From the NCBI GenBank assembly GCA_916048095.2, contig OU696585.1, positions 4,650,145 to 4,714,144 of the forward strand: a stretch of DNA of 64,000 nucleotides, given 5' to 3'. Positions 21,046-31,250 of the stretch are shown piece by piece. The notes below the pieces were generated by a model. The model did not search any database, was not told the origin of the DNA, and saw only the letters and a program-made list of their open reading frames with translations. Source of the stretch: Sacculina carcini. Taxonomy: Eukaryota > Arthropoda > Thecostraca > Sacculinidae. Each line of letters opens with the position of its first letter. Positions within the stretch are counted from its first letter, which is position 1. The position numbers were made by a program, and so were the translations under genes.

Positions 21046-22552
21046 CCCATTTTTTCCGGAATTAAAATTATTTGCCGATTTTGATCATATCAATATGAGT
21101 TAATCAGAAGGGTAATAAGAAGATAATGATATAAAATAATTATTTGAATTCCGCTTATTTTATGAGAAATAAGCTGGTACCATATGGTACCACTAGGACA
21201 TAACGAGTACAAAATATCATAGACCAAAACATTACGCGAACATCCAATATAGTATGATACAATATATATATATATAATATGATTTGATATGATATATGAT
21301 ATATATATATATGAACACACAAAATAACATACAAATACCTCACATTAAATTAATTTCATCTGCTTCTTTGACAATGATGCTTCTGGAAGCATCGAATGCA
21401 TAAACCGACATCACATTTTGAGCACTGGGTATGTACTCTGGTTCCACACAATTCCGGTGTTAAATCGATCTCCTCATTGCATTCAATACTGCTTCATTGA
21501 AAATATCAGCAGATCTTGACCAGTACATGTGAGTTCTCGGGATGCAATTGTATCCACTAAGCACCAATATAGCTAAGAATACTTTCAGCTCTGAAGTTTG
21601 AACATTCACACCTGGCCAATTTCGTTTGAGTGAATATTTGGACATTTTATTCTTCATGTGGTCGAGAATATCTTCATCAATAAATAGTTCGAATAACTCA
21701 GAAGGGGAAAAATCTTTGTATTTTGAATAATTGCCTTCAGGAAATATTGCACTGTGTGAATATGCTGTGTGAAGAGTCCAATTTAGCTGCTTTTTTATTT
21801 CCGCTTGGCTACTCTCTGTACACTCTATTTCCGTTTCTTGGTTGAATTAGATCTATTTTCAATCACAGGTTCCTCTAAAATCTCATCTTCACTTTCTTCA
21901 TTGTCGATATTAGCTGTCGATATTAATTCAGCTGGGGCAGAAAGCTGTCTCCCTGAGGGGTTATCGACATTGTATTCTCCATCTAGATTTTCATCACCAG
22001 AATCTTCGTCAGTTATATCAGCAACATCAGCAGGTTCAATTAAGACATGTTTAACTTGATTTTTATCATTGTCCATCAGTATATTCAATATCTCGTTCAT
22101 AGAGAGAGATCTGTGAGAAATATAGCAAAATTAATATTTTGTACACGTAACTCCCTAGCGGTACCATATGGTACCACTGCGAGAAAAATACCTGTACCTC
22201 TCTAAATTTGCAAAACTTGTTCCCAATTTATGCTTAACATTATACATAAATATATATCCCATGAATATATACATAGTCAAAGTTTGACAAATGGACAGGA
22301 ATGTGAAAATAAACTTACTTTTTATGTGCCGCCATCTCGAAAGTTACAACTGTTATAAAGTCACGTGCAAGCAGCCTCACACCACAACTGCAAGATGCTT
22401 ACTGACCTTGAGACTAGTCAAATCAGTAGCAGGCAGTGTGGGCTATGTGTAGAACATGTTTGAACTCGTTCTGTGCAACGATTTTCATTTGGTGTGCAAT
22501 TACATAACTCAAATGCAGTTGGTACCGTATGGTACCGCTAGGAAAAAACGGG
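21046..22552 (-). mobile_element. piggyBac-family transposon, internally deleted
   Basis: Flanked by TTAA on both sides (21042-21045 and 22553-22556), the piggyBac target site. Termini are CCCATTTTTTCC (left) and, on the other strand, CCCGTTTTTTCC (right). Three 16-bp palindromes of GGTACCATATGGTACC type lie inside at 21176-21191, 22160-22175 and 22521-22536 (last with A to G). Transposase remnants run on the minus strand. At 1.5 kb it is about half the size of an autonomous element. Confidence 0.88.
21350..22100 (-). pseudogene. piggyBac transposase, catalytic core deleted
   Basis: The minus strand from 22100 encodes an acidic N-terminal part typical of PGBD proteins (DITDEDSGDENLDGEYN). 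After a frame change near 21810 comes NYSKYKDFSPSELFELFIDE and LKVFLAILVLSGYNCIPRTH (start of the DDE_Tnp_1_7 domain), ending at MRRSI (21460). Immediately afterwards in another frame is the C-terminal zinc-binding tail QCSKCDVGLCIRCFQKHHC (about 21365-21430). The central region with the catalytic aspartates is missing, so this is a deletion derivative that could move only with help. Confidence 0.85.
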
Positions 22553-22556
22553 TTAA

Positions 22557-23138
22557 TACGTATATCCCAGTGCTCACTTCTAAGTTTGCGCCAAATTCGC
22601 AAAAAGTATACGTTATAAGGGCTATTTATGGTTAATTACTGCACTGACTTCGAAATGATTTATCAGCAGTTGTATTGGGTGATTCGGTTGAAAGACGGAA
22701 CAGCTGGGTTCTGATACAAGAATTAATTGCGATCAATATAAACCATTTTGTGAGCGTCGTAAACTGTTACATGTTTGTGTTTATCATGTATCATGGCTGG
22801 CTTTATTCCTAGGCGTACGTTTGTACTTGTACGACTATAATGCGTTTGAATTGTTTCGCATTTGACAATGCGTGATTACACCAACATATTTTGATGTATT
22901 TTTATATGCGCTGTTTGGAGTCGTTTGGCAGTGTTTTTCACCTCCGCCACTATTTCGCAAGTGTGCGTGTGTGTACGCTTAATCATGTATGTGTGAAACG
23001 CGGGTCTGAAATTACGCTGTTCATGTCGATGTGTAAGAGTGTTTTAGCAAGAGAGCTTTACAACCTGTATTTTTGTGGGTGCATGTAGTGTTATTGGAGG
23101 TTTTGTGCATTGTTACATTGTATGCTCAACACACGCAT

Positions 23139-23231
<93 letters not shown>

Positions 23232-23909
23232 TGTTAGTAATTTGTTGAATAACATTTTATTGATCTCGCTTGGTAGACTATACTATTTTGACAATATTGG
23301 GTTTTATCTTTTTCTGCATTACATGTCGCATACGCTCGACGACACTGTTCTATTTCAATGTGATGGTAATAATAGTATAAATCACAAATAATAGAGTATT
23401 TCTTTTTTCGTAATAACATCCATTCAACCGGGCATATCAAACGGTTGACGCATGGATTCAGAGGAAAACGTTTGGCATTGACTTGTGATCACACTCACAT
23501 AGCACAAGGGAGGATTGTCAATGGAAAGAATGTCCAAAACTCACACAACAAGACAATTCAAAAAGCTCTGACAATAATGCAACTCTCACTCATACGCTTA
23601 ATTAATTTATATAATAAATATTACGTATCAAACCAATCTGTGTTCACAGTGTTTAACTAGATAGATTGATGATAGTTTTCCAATTTGAATCTGGTCAATA
23701 TCAAATCAGCAAATGGAAAATAATATCATTGAAAACGCGCCTTGAAAGCACGCCAAGAATAACAAACACTTTACAACATTAACTATCATAACGTAACGTC
23801 CTGCACGACACATGATACACTCGAGTAGATAAATACGTCCACGCACATGTAAGCAGCTATGAGCAAGAGCAAGGCGGCGAGTTAGTGACATCGTATCAGA
23901 GAAAGCGTG
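22557..23909. other. convergent intergenic region, no gene recognised
   Basis: Lies between the nexin 3' flank and the end of the collagen gene. Contains a pure (AT)n tract at 23146-23228 (about 83 bp). No recognisable coding sequence. The collagen 3' UTR should occupy the right end. Confidence 0.6.
23146..23228. repeat. (AT)n microsatellite
   Basis: Uninterrupted AT dinucleotide run of about 83 bp; such long pure runs are often polymorphic and can extrude as cruciforms. Confidence 0.98.
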
Positions 23910-24167
23910 TCAGTGAGAGCGCAGGCAGACGACACATCGTGATACCAGTGACCTCAGGTCACCGGCCTTGACCGTGGACGGCACGGGCGTGTCGAACTGT
24001 CGGTGCTCATCAACGGTAACTAGCCAGAATGAGAAGCGATCGGTTCTGGCGCCACAGTGACCGCCTCGTCCGTCACATTCGATGAACGGCGTGGCGCGGA
24101 AGTCCTCCAGACACGAGCCCGACGAAGACAACGACTGTCCTCCACCCTCGGCTCCTTGTCCTGTAGC
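23910..24167 (-). CDS. COL4A2: collagen IV alpha chain, last exon (C-terminal half of second C4 repeat of NC1)
   Basis: 85 codons plus stop. Acceptor GCGCAG|GCT at 24168-24170 is placed by alignment to the family, where it gives SFMM joined to ATGQGAEGGGQSL without a length change. It carries GSCLEDFRATPFIEC, HCGARTDRFSFWLVTVDEH and PSTVKAGDLRSLVSRCVVC, which include five of the twelve conserved NC1 cysteines. The Lys in STVKAG is in the region of the lysine that forms the sulfilimine crosslink in other animals. The text around SCLEDFRATPFIEC is closer to alpha2 than alpha1 chains. Ends in SH and stop. The preceding intron is 9.6 kb. Confidence 0.95.
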   Translation of the reverse strand, partial: ATGQGAEGGGQSLSSSGSCLEDFRATPFIECDGRGGHCGARTDRFSFWLVTVDEHRQFDTPVPSTVKAGDLRSLVSRCVVCLRSH

Positions 24168-25267
24168 CTGCGCGTGGCCGTCACACAAATAAATGCTCGG
24201 GAATGGTGGAATTACATCAGTTGTATAGGCATTCTACAGCCGGGTAACTCAAGTGGACCTGTTGATCTCTGAGGCAGTAGAGTTCGGGCCTAAACCACAG
24301 CTACTTGAATGCCATCGTAACATCCGTTTGATTGCTTGGTTCAAAATTACTGAGAAATCCATTCAGCTGTTTAGTGCTTCATTGTCTCTTCGCCGTCCCT
24401 AGAGATGCAAAACAACGTTTTTATGCTGTTTTTTGCAAAAAAAATGTTTTTCAGTTTTTGTTTTGTTTTTTATGTTTTGTTTATAGAATTAGCTCCAATG
24501 GTCATCGGATGTTTGATTTTAGTACATAGAAATGAGTTCAATTGATGTTTTGTACATCTTTACGTGTCTTATTTCAAAGATAATTTTTTAATGGTATAAA
24601 CAAGAAAAATATTTATGAATAAATATCCCAGGAGACTGTTTGAAAGTGCATCCGGGTCCGGTGGTTTAGGTTTTTTTCATTGATAAAACCCATGTTTTTT
24701 TAAATATGGTTCATGATGTGGACATTTGAATAATTTGTCAGCAGAACAAAACAAATTCATTGAATAATCATGTGTTTTTTTTAAAGAAACCATGTTATTT
24801 ATGAAAGAATGCAAAAATGTTTTTAAAACTTGTTTTAAATTCGTTTTATTAATGTACAGATTCAGAAAATGTTGACAGCAGAACAAGACGAGTTAATTGG
24901 TTGGTCAAGTGTTTTTTTGACAAACTCGTATTCAAACTAACCCTTTTTTAATGAAACAATGCTTTCTAGAACAGTCTCTATGGAGGATAGATTTGATTGA
25001 TGTACGTTCAAATACCTTTTGTATATCGAGTAGCCTGCTGGTTTAAGCGGCTGGTAAATTAACCTGATTTAAACTGTTTGTTAAACCACGGTTTTTTCTA
25101 AATCGATTTTTTAAAGACGGTTATCGTTGATGCAGAGATTTATAAAAAATGGCGGCATATCAGGGAAATTCGAACCAAATTAATTGTTTTTTTATATTAA
25201 TAACCTGTTTTTAGAACTGGTTTTATGGATGATGGTTTCTTTGATGTAGTTATTGGTGTTCAAATAC

Positions 25268-25512
25268 TATACCTTTACAACTTCAATTTCGGAATAATCA
25301 ACTTCAATTTCGGAATAATCAACTTCAATTTCGGAATAATCAACTTCAATTTCGGAATAATCAACTTCAATTTCGGAATATTGATTTTTTCGTTGGAGTA
25401 TGCTAGAAACAGTATTCACGTGCTTACATATTTTACATTCGTGTATTGGACGTACGCGGATGATAATTACTGTATTCAAGTGTGTTGAGCGGCAAGTTGT
25501 GATAAAATGATT
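25268..25512 (+). repeat. dispersed repeat with 21-bp minisatellite, copy 1
   Basis: Starts ACTATACCTTTACAAC, then about five tandem copies of a 21-bp unit (CTTCAATTTCGGAATAATCA plus A, 25281-25382), then a unique ~130-bp part containing TTCGTTGGAGTATGCTAGAA and GGACGTACGCGGATGATAAT, ending near GGCAAGTTGTGATAAAAT. The same order exists in inverted orientation at 32985-32850 continued at 26165-26020. It has no coding potential. Ends show weak inverted similarity (TTACAACTTC and, reversed, TCACAACTTG). Confidence 0.8.
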
Positions 25513-25852
25513 GGAGGAAATTACATAAGACCATCCGATGCTCAAGAAAAGAAAAAAAAAGAATTCGTGAAGTATTCAATAGAGGCGGAGATTGTGGTCA
25601 ACGTTGAGCAGTGTATTAGGTGTATTGCACATGTCCAGAAACATTCCCAGTGCCATAAACAAAGACGACGTAACATTTTGAAATGATTCATGTTCTAAAT
25701 TGCACACCCTTTTACTTGTGTTTTGCTACACTGTCTGTTTCAAGTGTTTCTGTTATAAATTGATTGACCATTGATTGTGTGCTGGAGAATTGAGAAACAT
25801 TGAGTTTGCGGTAGTTTCAGAATGAGTACAAGCACAGAAAAACACATAAGGC

Positions 25853-25930
25853 AGGGGTTCTTAATCGGGGGTGCTGGCCTTTGATCCTAAGGAATGTGAG
25901 GATACCAGCAAAAATTTATATAATTCATGT
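25853..25930 (+). mobile_element. left end of a hAT-like miniature element
   Basis: CAGGGGTTCTTAATCGGGGG followed by a diverged tail. It matches the left ends of the two tandem elements at 62735 and 63058. No right end is identified nearby. Confidence 0.5.
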
Positions 25931-26019
25931 TGTAGAGCCTCCTTAAAACACAGAATTTGTTTTGTGAAGTGATCAGACAGGCCTTTGACGGATCAGTCAG
26001 ATTAGATCAGATGAATAAT

Positions 26020-26165
26020 TTTATCACAACTTGCCGCTCAACACACTTGAATACAGTAATTATCATCCGCGTACGTCCAATACACGAATGTAAAATATGT
26101 AAGCACGTGAATACTGTTTCTAGCGTACTCCGACGAAAAATCACTATTCCGAAATTGAAGTTATT
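26020..26165 (-). repeat. dispersed repeat with 21-bp minisatellite, copy 2, 3' part
   Basis: Reverse complement of the unique part of copy 1 (25380-25512) with few differences, beginning with one 21-bp unit next to the LINE tail. The remainder of this copy is at 32850-32985; the LINE separates them. Confidence 0.8.
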
Positions 26166-26694
26166 ATTCATCATCATCATCATCATCATATATTTGCCAA
26201 ACCCAACATAACACAAACATTCACTCACAAAATACCTGATAATTTGCAAGGTTAGGATGGCTGGGCATAAGAAGCCTGGAGGCTTGTACTGCCCTTTTTC
26301 AACATACAATATACATTAACATATATAACATGTACAACTAATAATAAAAATGAAAGCTTTTTCATCATGCCACACTGTTAAGATGTTCCCATACGCATAA
26401 GCAACATGTGTATCAATCATAAGTTTGAATATATTGTGTTCTTACTATTTTCTTGAAAGCTGACATCGATTGGGACATTTTGATGAGACTTGCTAATTGG
26501 TTCCAAAGTCGGATTCCTTGATGGAAAAGTGTCAGGTCTCTTGTTTTTGTGCGTGCAAAAGGAACCGCAAATTTGTCCACATGCCTGGGATTTACTTCGA
26601 AGTTATTTTGTATATTCTTCGGAAGACGAGTTTTGAATGCATTGAACATTTTCATTAAAGTATTGTATTTGATCAGGTCGTCATGTTTCATAAT

Positions 26695-27058
26695 TAAACA
26701 AGGTTCACAAATTGACAGCCCAGTAAAACGATTACTTTGTATTATCAAAATACAATGATGGCAATCTGGAAACAAGAAACAACAAAATAGAACAATCATA
26801 CAAATGATCCCAATGTTACACACACCACAATGAAGCGACATATCTGCAGGTTATATGAAAATGCTTATTGAGGTGTATAGCGTGTTTACACGATAAAAGT
26901 AAGTAAGCATAATATAAAGAATCAATTATAAAGAATACTCACATCAAAAGGCACATTCGATAAACACCACACAAAACAAACATACAAGCCGCGCTGAACA
27001 AGTGTCGCCAGTTATTGTATGGCTGCCAGTTACTGTGTGGCTGCCAGATCATTGTTCA
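26695..27058 (-). repeat. 3' LTR
   Basis: 364 bp; retro-oriented start TGAACAATGATC (overlapping the stop codon of pol) and end CCTTGTTTA. Contains two copies of GGCTGCCAG..ACTG-type sequence near the start. Confidence 0.92.
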
Positions 27059-28837
27059 TCTCCTCTCCCCCTTGAGATCGTTAGCAACATCACCTACCAC
27101 ATAATCACGATAGCGGGAAGTGGTACCGCGACCCTGGCGGTTTGAGCGACGTAGGGGAGAAGTTTGGGTTTGGTAACGATCTGATAAGAGTTCGGGCGCT
27201 AGCGACTCTGAGCAATCGGGCGTGGACGGAGAATCCGCATCGGCAGGTTCCTCACTCGGCTGGCGTGCTGAGGGGCACGGAGAGGCCACACGGAAAGATG
27301 ACGTGGAAGGGTGTGAGTCTCTGGATTGTTGTGTGTGTCGATAAGCCATCGGTTGCGTGGTCGGGTGTGTATGCGCGGCACCGGGAAGGTGAAAGGATGG
27401 GCTTACCAGGTTTCTGGCGAACAAAGCCGAGAAATTCATCGGTGTAAATCGGCGTAGAAATTGGCGGTTGCGGATGGTGATGCGACCAGAGCCGTCCACA
27501 CGAACCACATATTGGTGGTGCTGGCGGACTTCAATGACAATACCGGAACGGTCCCAACGACGACTCCGGGATCCCGTTTGGTTCTGTATGTATACAGAAT
27601 CTCCGACTTTGAGTGGTGACAATGTTTGAGTGTGTGCAGAGAGATGTTCACGTGCTCGCGCGTGCCTTCTAGCCAGTGCCAATTCACGATGATGGGCTGT
27701 GAATTGCCACACCGGCGAGGTCTGGAGCTTGGAGGGATCTGACGGAGTGAAATCTCTCAATTGGCGACCAAAGACGATTTGCGCCGGTGACATTCTGGTG
27801 TCTTGATCAGGGGTGTTTTTGTAATTTAGGATTGCGCGGTGGAACGCGTCTGTATCTAGGCGACCATCTGGTGCGGTGTTTCCTGTTATCAACCGCTTCA
27901 TGGTCTTGACTCCAAGCTCAGCTCGCGTGTTACTGTGCGGGAAGGCAACAGAAGACACGCGATGGTGAATGCCCCAGTCACGGAGAAAGTTTTGAGTCTC
28001 CCCGGATGTGTACGGCGTTCCACCGTCGGTGGATAGTTCGTCAGGGATTCTGTAAGTGTGGCAATAAACCTTGAAGGCATTGATGAATTGACGAGCTCCA
28101 TCTCCAGGCTTCACAATCACTACGACGGGCCAGTTCGAATACCGGTCTACAATGACAACATATGTGGAGCCGGCATAAGTGAAGTAATCCGAGCACACCA
28201 TTTGAAATGGATACACGGGGTGGACCAATGGAGTTGGAGCCAAATTCGCTTGGGAGGGAGCCATAGTGTTACATGCGACGCACGCAGCGCGTGTACGTTC
28301 AATGTCGCGGGTGAGTCCTGGCCAAAAAACAGATTGCTCGGCCCTCAACCTCATTGAAGCGACAACTTGATGGGCACTGTGAAGATTCTCTAGGACCGCA
28401 GCTCGGAGGCGTGGAGGGATAACGACACGATCTTTGTACAGTACGACGGAATCAGCGGAACAGAGATGTTGTCGGAAACGGAAAAAACAGCGCAGAGAGT
28501 AAGGAGTCGTCTTGTAGACCGCCGGAAATCCTTCTTGGACGTGGTGCAGAAGTTGCCGCATTGAGGGGTCATGCACAGTCTCATCTTGTACTTGCTGCCA
28601 TGTGACGGCTCGAACGGTGCTGATAGCGAAGAGATGAGATGTTCCAGTGGTAGCCATTTCGTCACATGTGGAAGGCAGGGCTGGTGAAGTGCCGATGACG
28701 GGTAAATCACCGATGTGGAGCACGTCATGACCAAGTGACGATTTCACTGGATGTCGGGATGCGGCATCTACCGCTGTGTTGTTGCGTCCGGCGACGTAGA
28801 CCATGCGAAAAGAAAAACGCAGTGTTTTTTCCTTCAA
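27056..28837 (-). CDS. pol, integrase part
   Basis: 593 codons. HH-CC zinc module around LHSAHQVVASMRLRAEQS and RAACVACN. Catalytic core: SDYFTYAGSTYVVIVDRYS (first Asp), LSTDGGTPYTSGETQNF (second Asp) and SNTRAELGVKTMKRLI (Glu). A GPY/F-like C-terminal module reads RRWDRSGIVIEVRQHHQYVV. The stop codon TGA coincides with the first bases of the 3' LTR, leaving no room for a separate polypurine tract between pol and LTR, although an A/G-rich stretch (GGGGGAGAGGAGA) ends the coding sequence and may serve. Confidence 0.88.
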   Translation of the reverse strand: MKEKTLRFSFRMVYVAGRNNTAVDAASRHPVKSSLGHDVLHIGDLPVIGTSPALPSTCDEMATTGTSHLFAISTVRAVTWQQVQDETVHDPSMRQLLHHVQEGFPAVYKTTPYSLRCFFRFRQHLCSADSVVLYKDRVVIPPRLRAAVLENLHSAHQVVASMRLRAEQSVFWPGLTRDIERTRAACVACNTMAPSQANLAPTPLVHPVYPFQMVCSDYFTYAGSTYVVIVDRYSNWPVVVIVKPGDGARQFINAFKVYCHTYRIPDELSTDGGTPYTSGETQNFLRDWGIHHRVSSVAFPHSNTRAELGVKTMKRLITGNTAPDGRLDTDAFHRAILNYKNTPDQDTRMSPAQIVFGRQLRDFTPSDPSKLQTSPVWQFTAHHRELALARRHARAREHLSAHTQTLSPLKVGDSVYIQNQTGSRSRRWDRSGIVIEVRQHHQYVVRVDGSGRITIRNRQFLRRFTPMNFSALFARNLVSPSFHLPGAAHTHPTTQPMAYRHTQQSRDSHPSTSSFRVASPCPSARQPSEEPADADSPSTPDCSESLAPELLSDRYQTQTSPLRRSNRQGRGTTSRYRDYVVGDVANDLKGERR

Positions 28838-29292
28838 TCGAAGGAGACGGGGATGTCTTGCATGGATGTCGGGGATGTATTGTCGATGTCTTGCAGTTGT
28901 CTGTCTCCAAGAATTTTCAGCAGCGGTTTATGATCAGTGGCTATATTCGAATTGGGACAACCGAGGATGAAATATCGTGCTTTACATAATGCCTTGACCA
29001 CGGCTAGACACTCTCCTTCGATGGGTGCGTAGTTGGCCTCAGCAGTGTTGTTGAATTGACCGCCGATATATACAATTTTCCAGCCGTTGGCGCAACAATC
29101 AGGGCGACATGTGGCGCAATGACAATGCTTTTGGCGAAGGATGAATCCAGTGCCATGGCGTGACCAATCAGTAGCGAGGCATGTGGGCTTACTGATGTCA
29201 AACATTTTCACGCCGTGTCGAATAGAATTGATGATGTCACGCTTTGTAGATTCGAATAATTGCTGGAGAGCATCGTCCCAGTAGAAAACCAT
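28834..29292 (-). pseudogene. pol, RNase H part, out of frame
   Basis: VFYWDDALQQLFESTKRDI, CLATDWSRHGTGFILRQKHC, NYAPIEGECLAVVKALCKAR and TDHKPLLKILGDRQLQDI form the RNase H domain (D, E, D carboxylates visible). It is displaced by a frameshift from both the RT frame and the integrase frame, which makes this copy defective. Confidence 0.85.
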
Positions 29293-31250
29293 CTTGGGCC
29301 CTTCAGATCTCTGAAGGGTTGGAGAGCTTCGGTTCTGGACAAGGCATATGAAGCTTGGTTGACCAAGCCGTACCAGGCTCGTACGTCCGTAATAGATACG
29401 GGCGTTGGAAAATGTTGAATAGATTGAATATATTCATCGGTTGGGCGCACAGAGTCCTGAGATATTATAAACCCGGCAAATTTCACCTCTTCACGGGCGA
29501 ATTGGAATTCTTTAGGGTTTAAGACAATCCCGTGTTGGCCACATCGTGACAGGAACTCACATGTGCGATGGAAGTTCGTGACGATGTCTGACGTCCATAG
29601 AAGTGTATCGTCAATACATTTGGTCTTGTCGGGTATGTCAGCAATGAAGTTATCGAATCTATGCGTGTAGGCGTCGCCAGCTGCAAGGTAACCCTGAGGT
29701 GCTGTGCAGTACCGATAACGTCCCCACGGTGTGATGAACGTTGTGAGATGACGGTCATCTACGTGGATGGGCACGCTATGGTAGCCGTTCCAAGCGTCAA
29801 GAACTGTCTTGATGTTGTTACTCGGGACGGACGCTGCCTGGTGAAACGGAGGAGCCGTGTAGTGGGTTTGGCGAAGAGACGCGTGGTTAAGCTGCTGGAG
29901 ATCAACAGTTCGACGAGGTGTGCCGTCTTTTTTGGAAACGATAACCATGCGTGAGCACCACGTGACTGGCTCGCCAATTGGTAGAGGTTCGACTACACCC
30001 AGCCGGACGTCGCGATCGAGATCAGCTTTGACTTGCTTCCGCCAGTGGACAGGTACAGCTATAGGCGTGTGTACGGCAAAAGGCTGAGCGTTTGGAACGA
30101 CGTACAATCGCAATGGGGGACCGGCCATGTGCGGCAATGGCTGATGCTCGCAGACGTTAAAGGTGCTGGATGCATAATACCGTAAAATCCATTTCTCCAG
30201 CTCTTCTCTGTTGTCGGACGTGAGAGGGAGTGGCGGAGTGCTGGGTGGTGCAGGAGCAAGCTGGCGTCGCGGGCAGTCACAATTTTGAGGTTTGTCGGCC
30301 GCATAACAGCTAGCGGGAAGTGCCAGAGGATGGGTATCAATACGGTCGTTGTCGGTAGCAGGTGATGACACGGCAGATGCATTGAAGGCAAGAAGCGTGT
30401 CAGAATGAGCTGATGTTGACACCGTGTGAGCTGGTGTCGTTCGATTGGGAGTGTCATGGGTCACTCCACTGCACATGAGTGACTCACCAATGCATGGGAA
30501 TGAGCTGGAGATCATGCCAAGCTGTACACATGCACCTCGACTCAAATAGACATGATCCGGATTGTCCGCTTGGATGTAGCAGAGCTGTTTGGCTGTTCGC
30601 ACCGTTCCGGTGACATCTGTCGCAGAGAACGTCAAAAACAGCCCGCCGAGAATGCGGAGTGGCGATTTATTTGCACCGCACAGTTTCTGCTGCACAGGAA
30701 TCAGGTTGTGTACGCCGAGACCTAGTTGGTGGAGCAAGCCCGTGCCGCCAACTGTTGTTCGAGCGCCTGTGTCGGCAATGGCCTTCGTGGATACGGAACT
30801 CGTTTGTTTACGACATGGTATGCCATACACAGTATAAGCCTCTGGACATGTTTCAACGGACACCAGAACAGATGGGTCTGGGGCTGATGATGATGCCGTC
30901 CAGCCAGTTGTATCATTGAATTCTGAGTGGGGTATCACAAGTTTGTGTTGTTTGGACCCATTTTTCAATATCTTTGTGGAGACGTTGGCAAGGATGCCAA
31001 TGTGGTTCAATAAAACCGCGTAGTGATCGTCTGAGTGCCGTTGGTGCGAGTCAGGCCGCGAACGACATTTTTTCGCGAAATGACCTGCTTTTCCACACTT
31101 TTTGCATCTGTGCCGAAAAGCTGGACACTGTTCACGTCGAATGTCTTGCGAAGATCGACTACCGTGACCTTGCTGACCACACCAATGACATTCTGTAGAA
31201 CCATGGGTGACATCGTCGACGGTGCGTTTTTGGTGCTGGTAAGTGGACAT
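29208..31250 (-). CDS. pol, first part: zinc knuckles, protease, reverse transcriptase
   Basis: 680 codons. Knuckles HRCKKCGKAGHFAKKC and a diverged CHWCGQQGHGS lie at the N-terminus. Protease has STKAIADTGARTTVGG (about residue 150-165). RT has VTWCSRMVIVSKKDGTPRRT, PWGRYRYCTAPQGYLAAGDA and the catalytic KCIDDTLLWTSD (CIDD for YxDD), then FAREEVKFAGFIISQDSV. The frame ends soon after LKGPRWFSTGTM; RNase H continues in another frame from about 29290. The first Met is likely not used because a TAA lies two codons upstream in this frame and translation would enter by frameshift from gag. Confidence 0.88.
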   Translation of the reverse strand: MSTYQHQKRTVDDVTHGSTECHWCGQQGHGSRSSQDIRREQCPAFRHRCKKCGKAGHFAKKCRSRPDSHQRHSDDHYAVLLNHIGILANVSTKILKNGSKQHKLVIPHSEFNDTTGWTASSSAPDPSVLVSVETCPEAYTVYGIPCRKQTSSVSTKAIADTGARTTVGGTGLLHQLGLGVHNLIPVQQKLCGANKSPLRILGGLFLTFSATDVTGTVRTAKQLCYIQADNPDHVYLSRGACVQLGMISSSFPCIGESLMCSGVTHDTPNRTTPAHTVSTSAHSDTLLAFNASAVSSPATDNDRIDTHPLALPASCYAADKPQNCDCPRRQLAPAPPSTPPLPLTSDNREELEKWILRYYASSTFNVCEHQPLPHMAGPPLRLYVVPNAQPFAVHTPIAVPVHWRKQVKADLDRDVRLGVVEPLPIGEPVTWCSRMVIVSKKDGTPRRTVDLQQLNHASLRQTHYTAPPFHQAASVPSNNIKTVLDAWNGYHSVPIHVDDRHLTTFITPWGRYRYCTAPQGYLAAGDAYTHRFDNFIADIPDKTKCIDDTLLWTSDIVTNFHRTCEFLSRCGQHGIVLNPKEFQFAREEVKFAGFIISQDSVRPTDEYIQSIQHFPTPVSITDVRAWYGLVNQASYALSRTEALQPFRDLKGPRWFSTGTMLSSNYSNLQSVTSSILFDTA

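Noticed and set aside
25281..25382. Possible CRISPR-like array (regular 21-bp units)
   Set aside because: The units are contiguous with no unique spacers; this is a minisatellite in a eukaryotic repeat.
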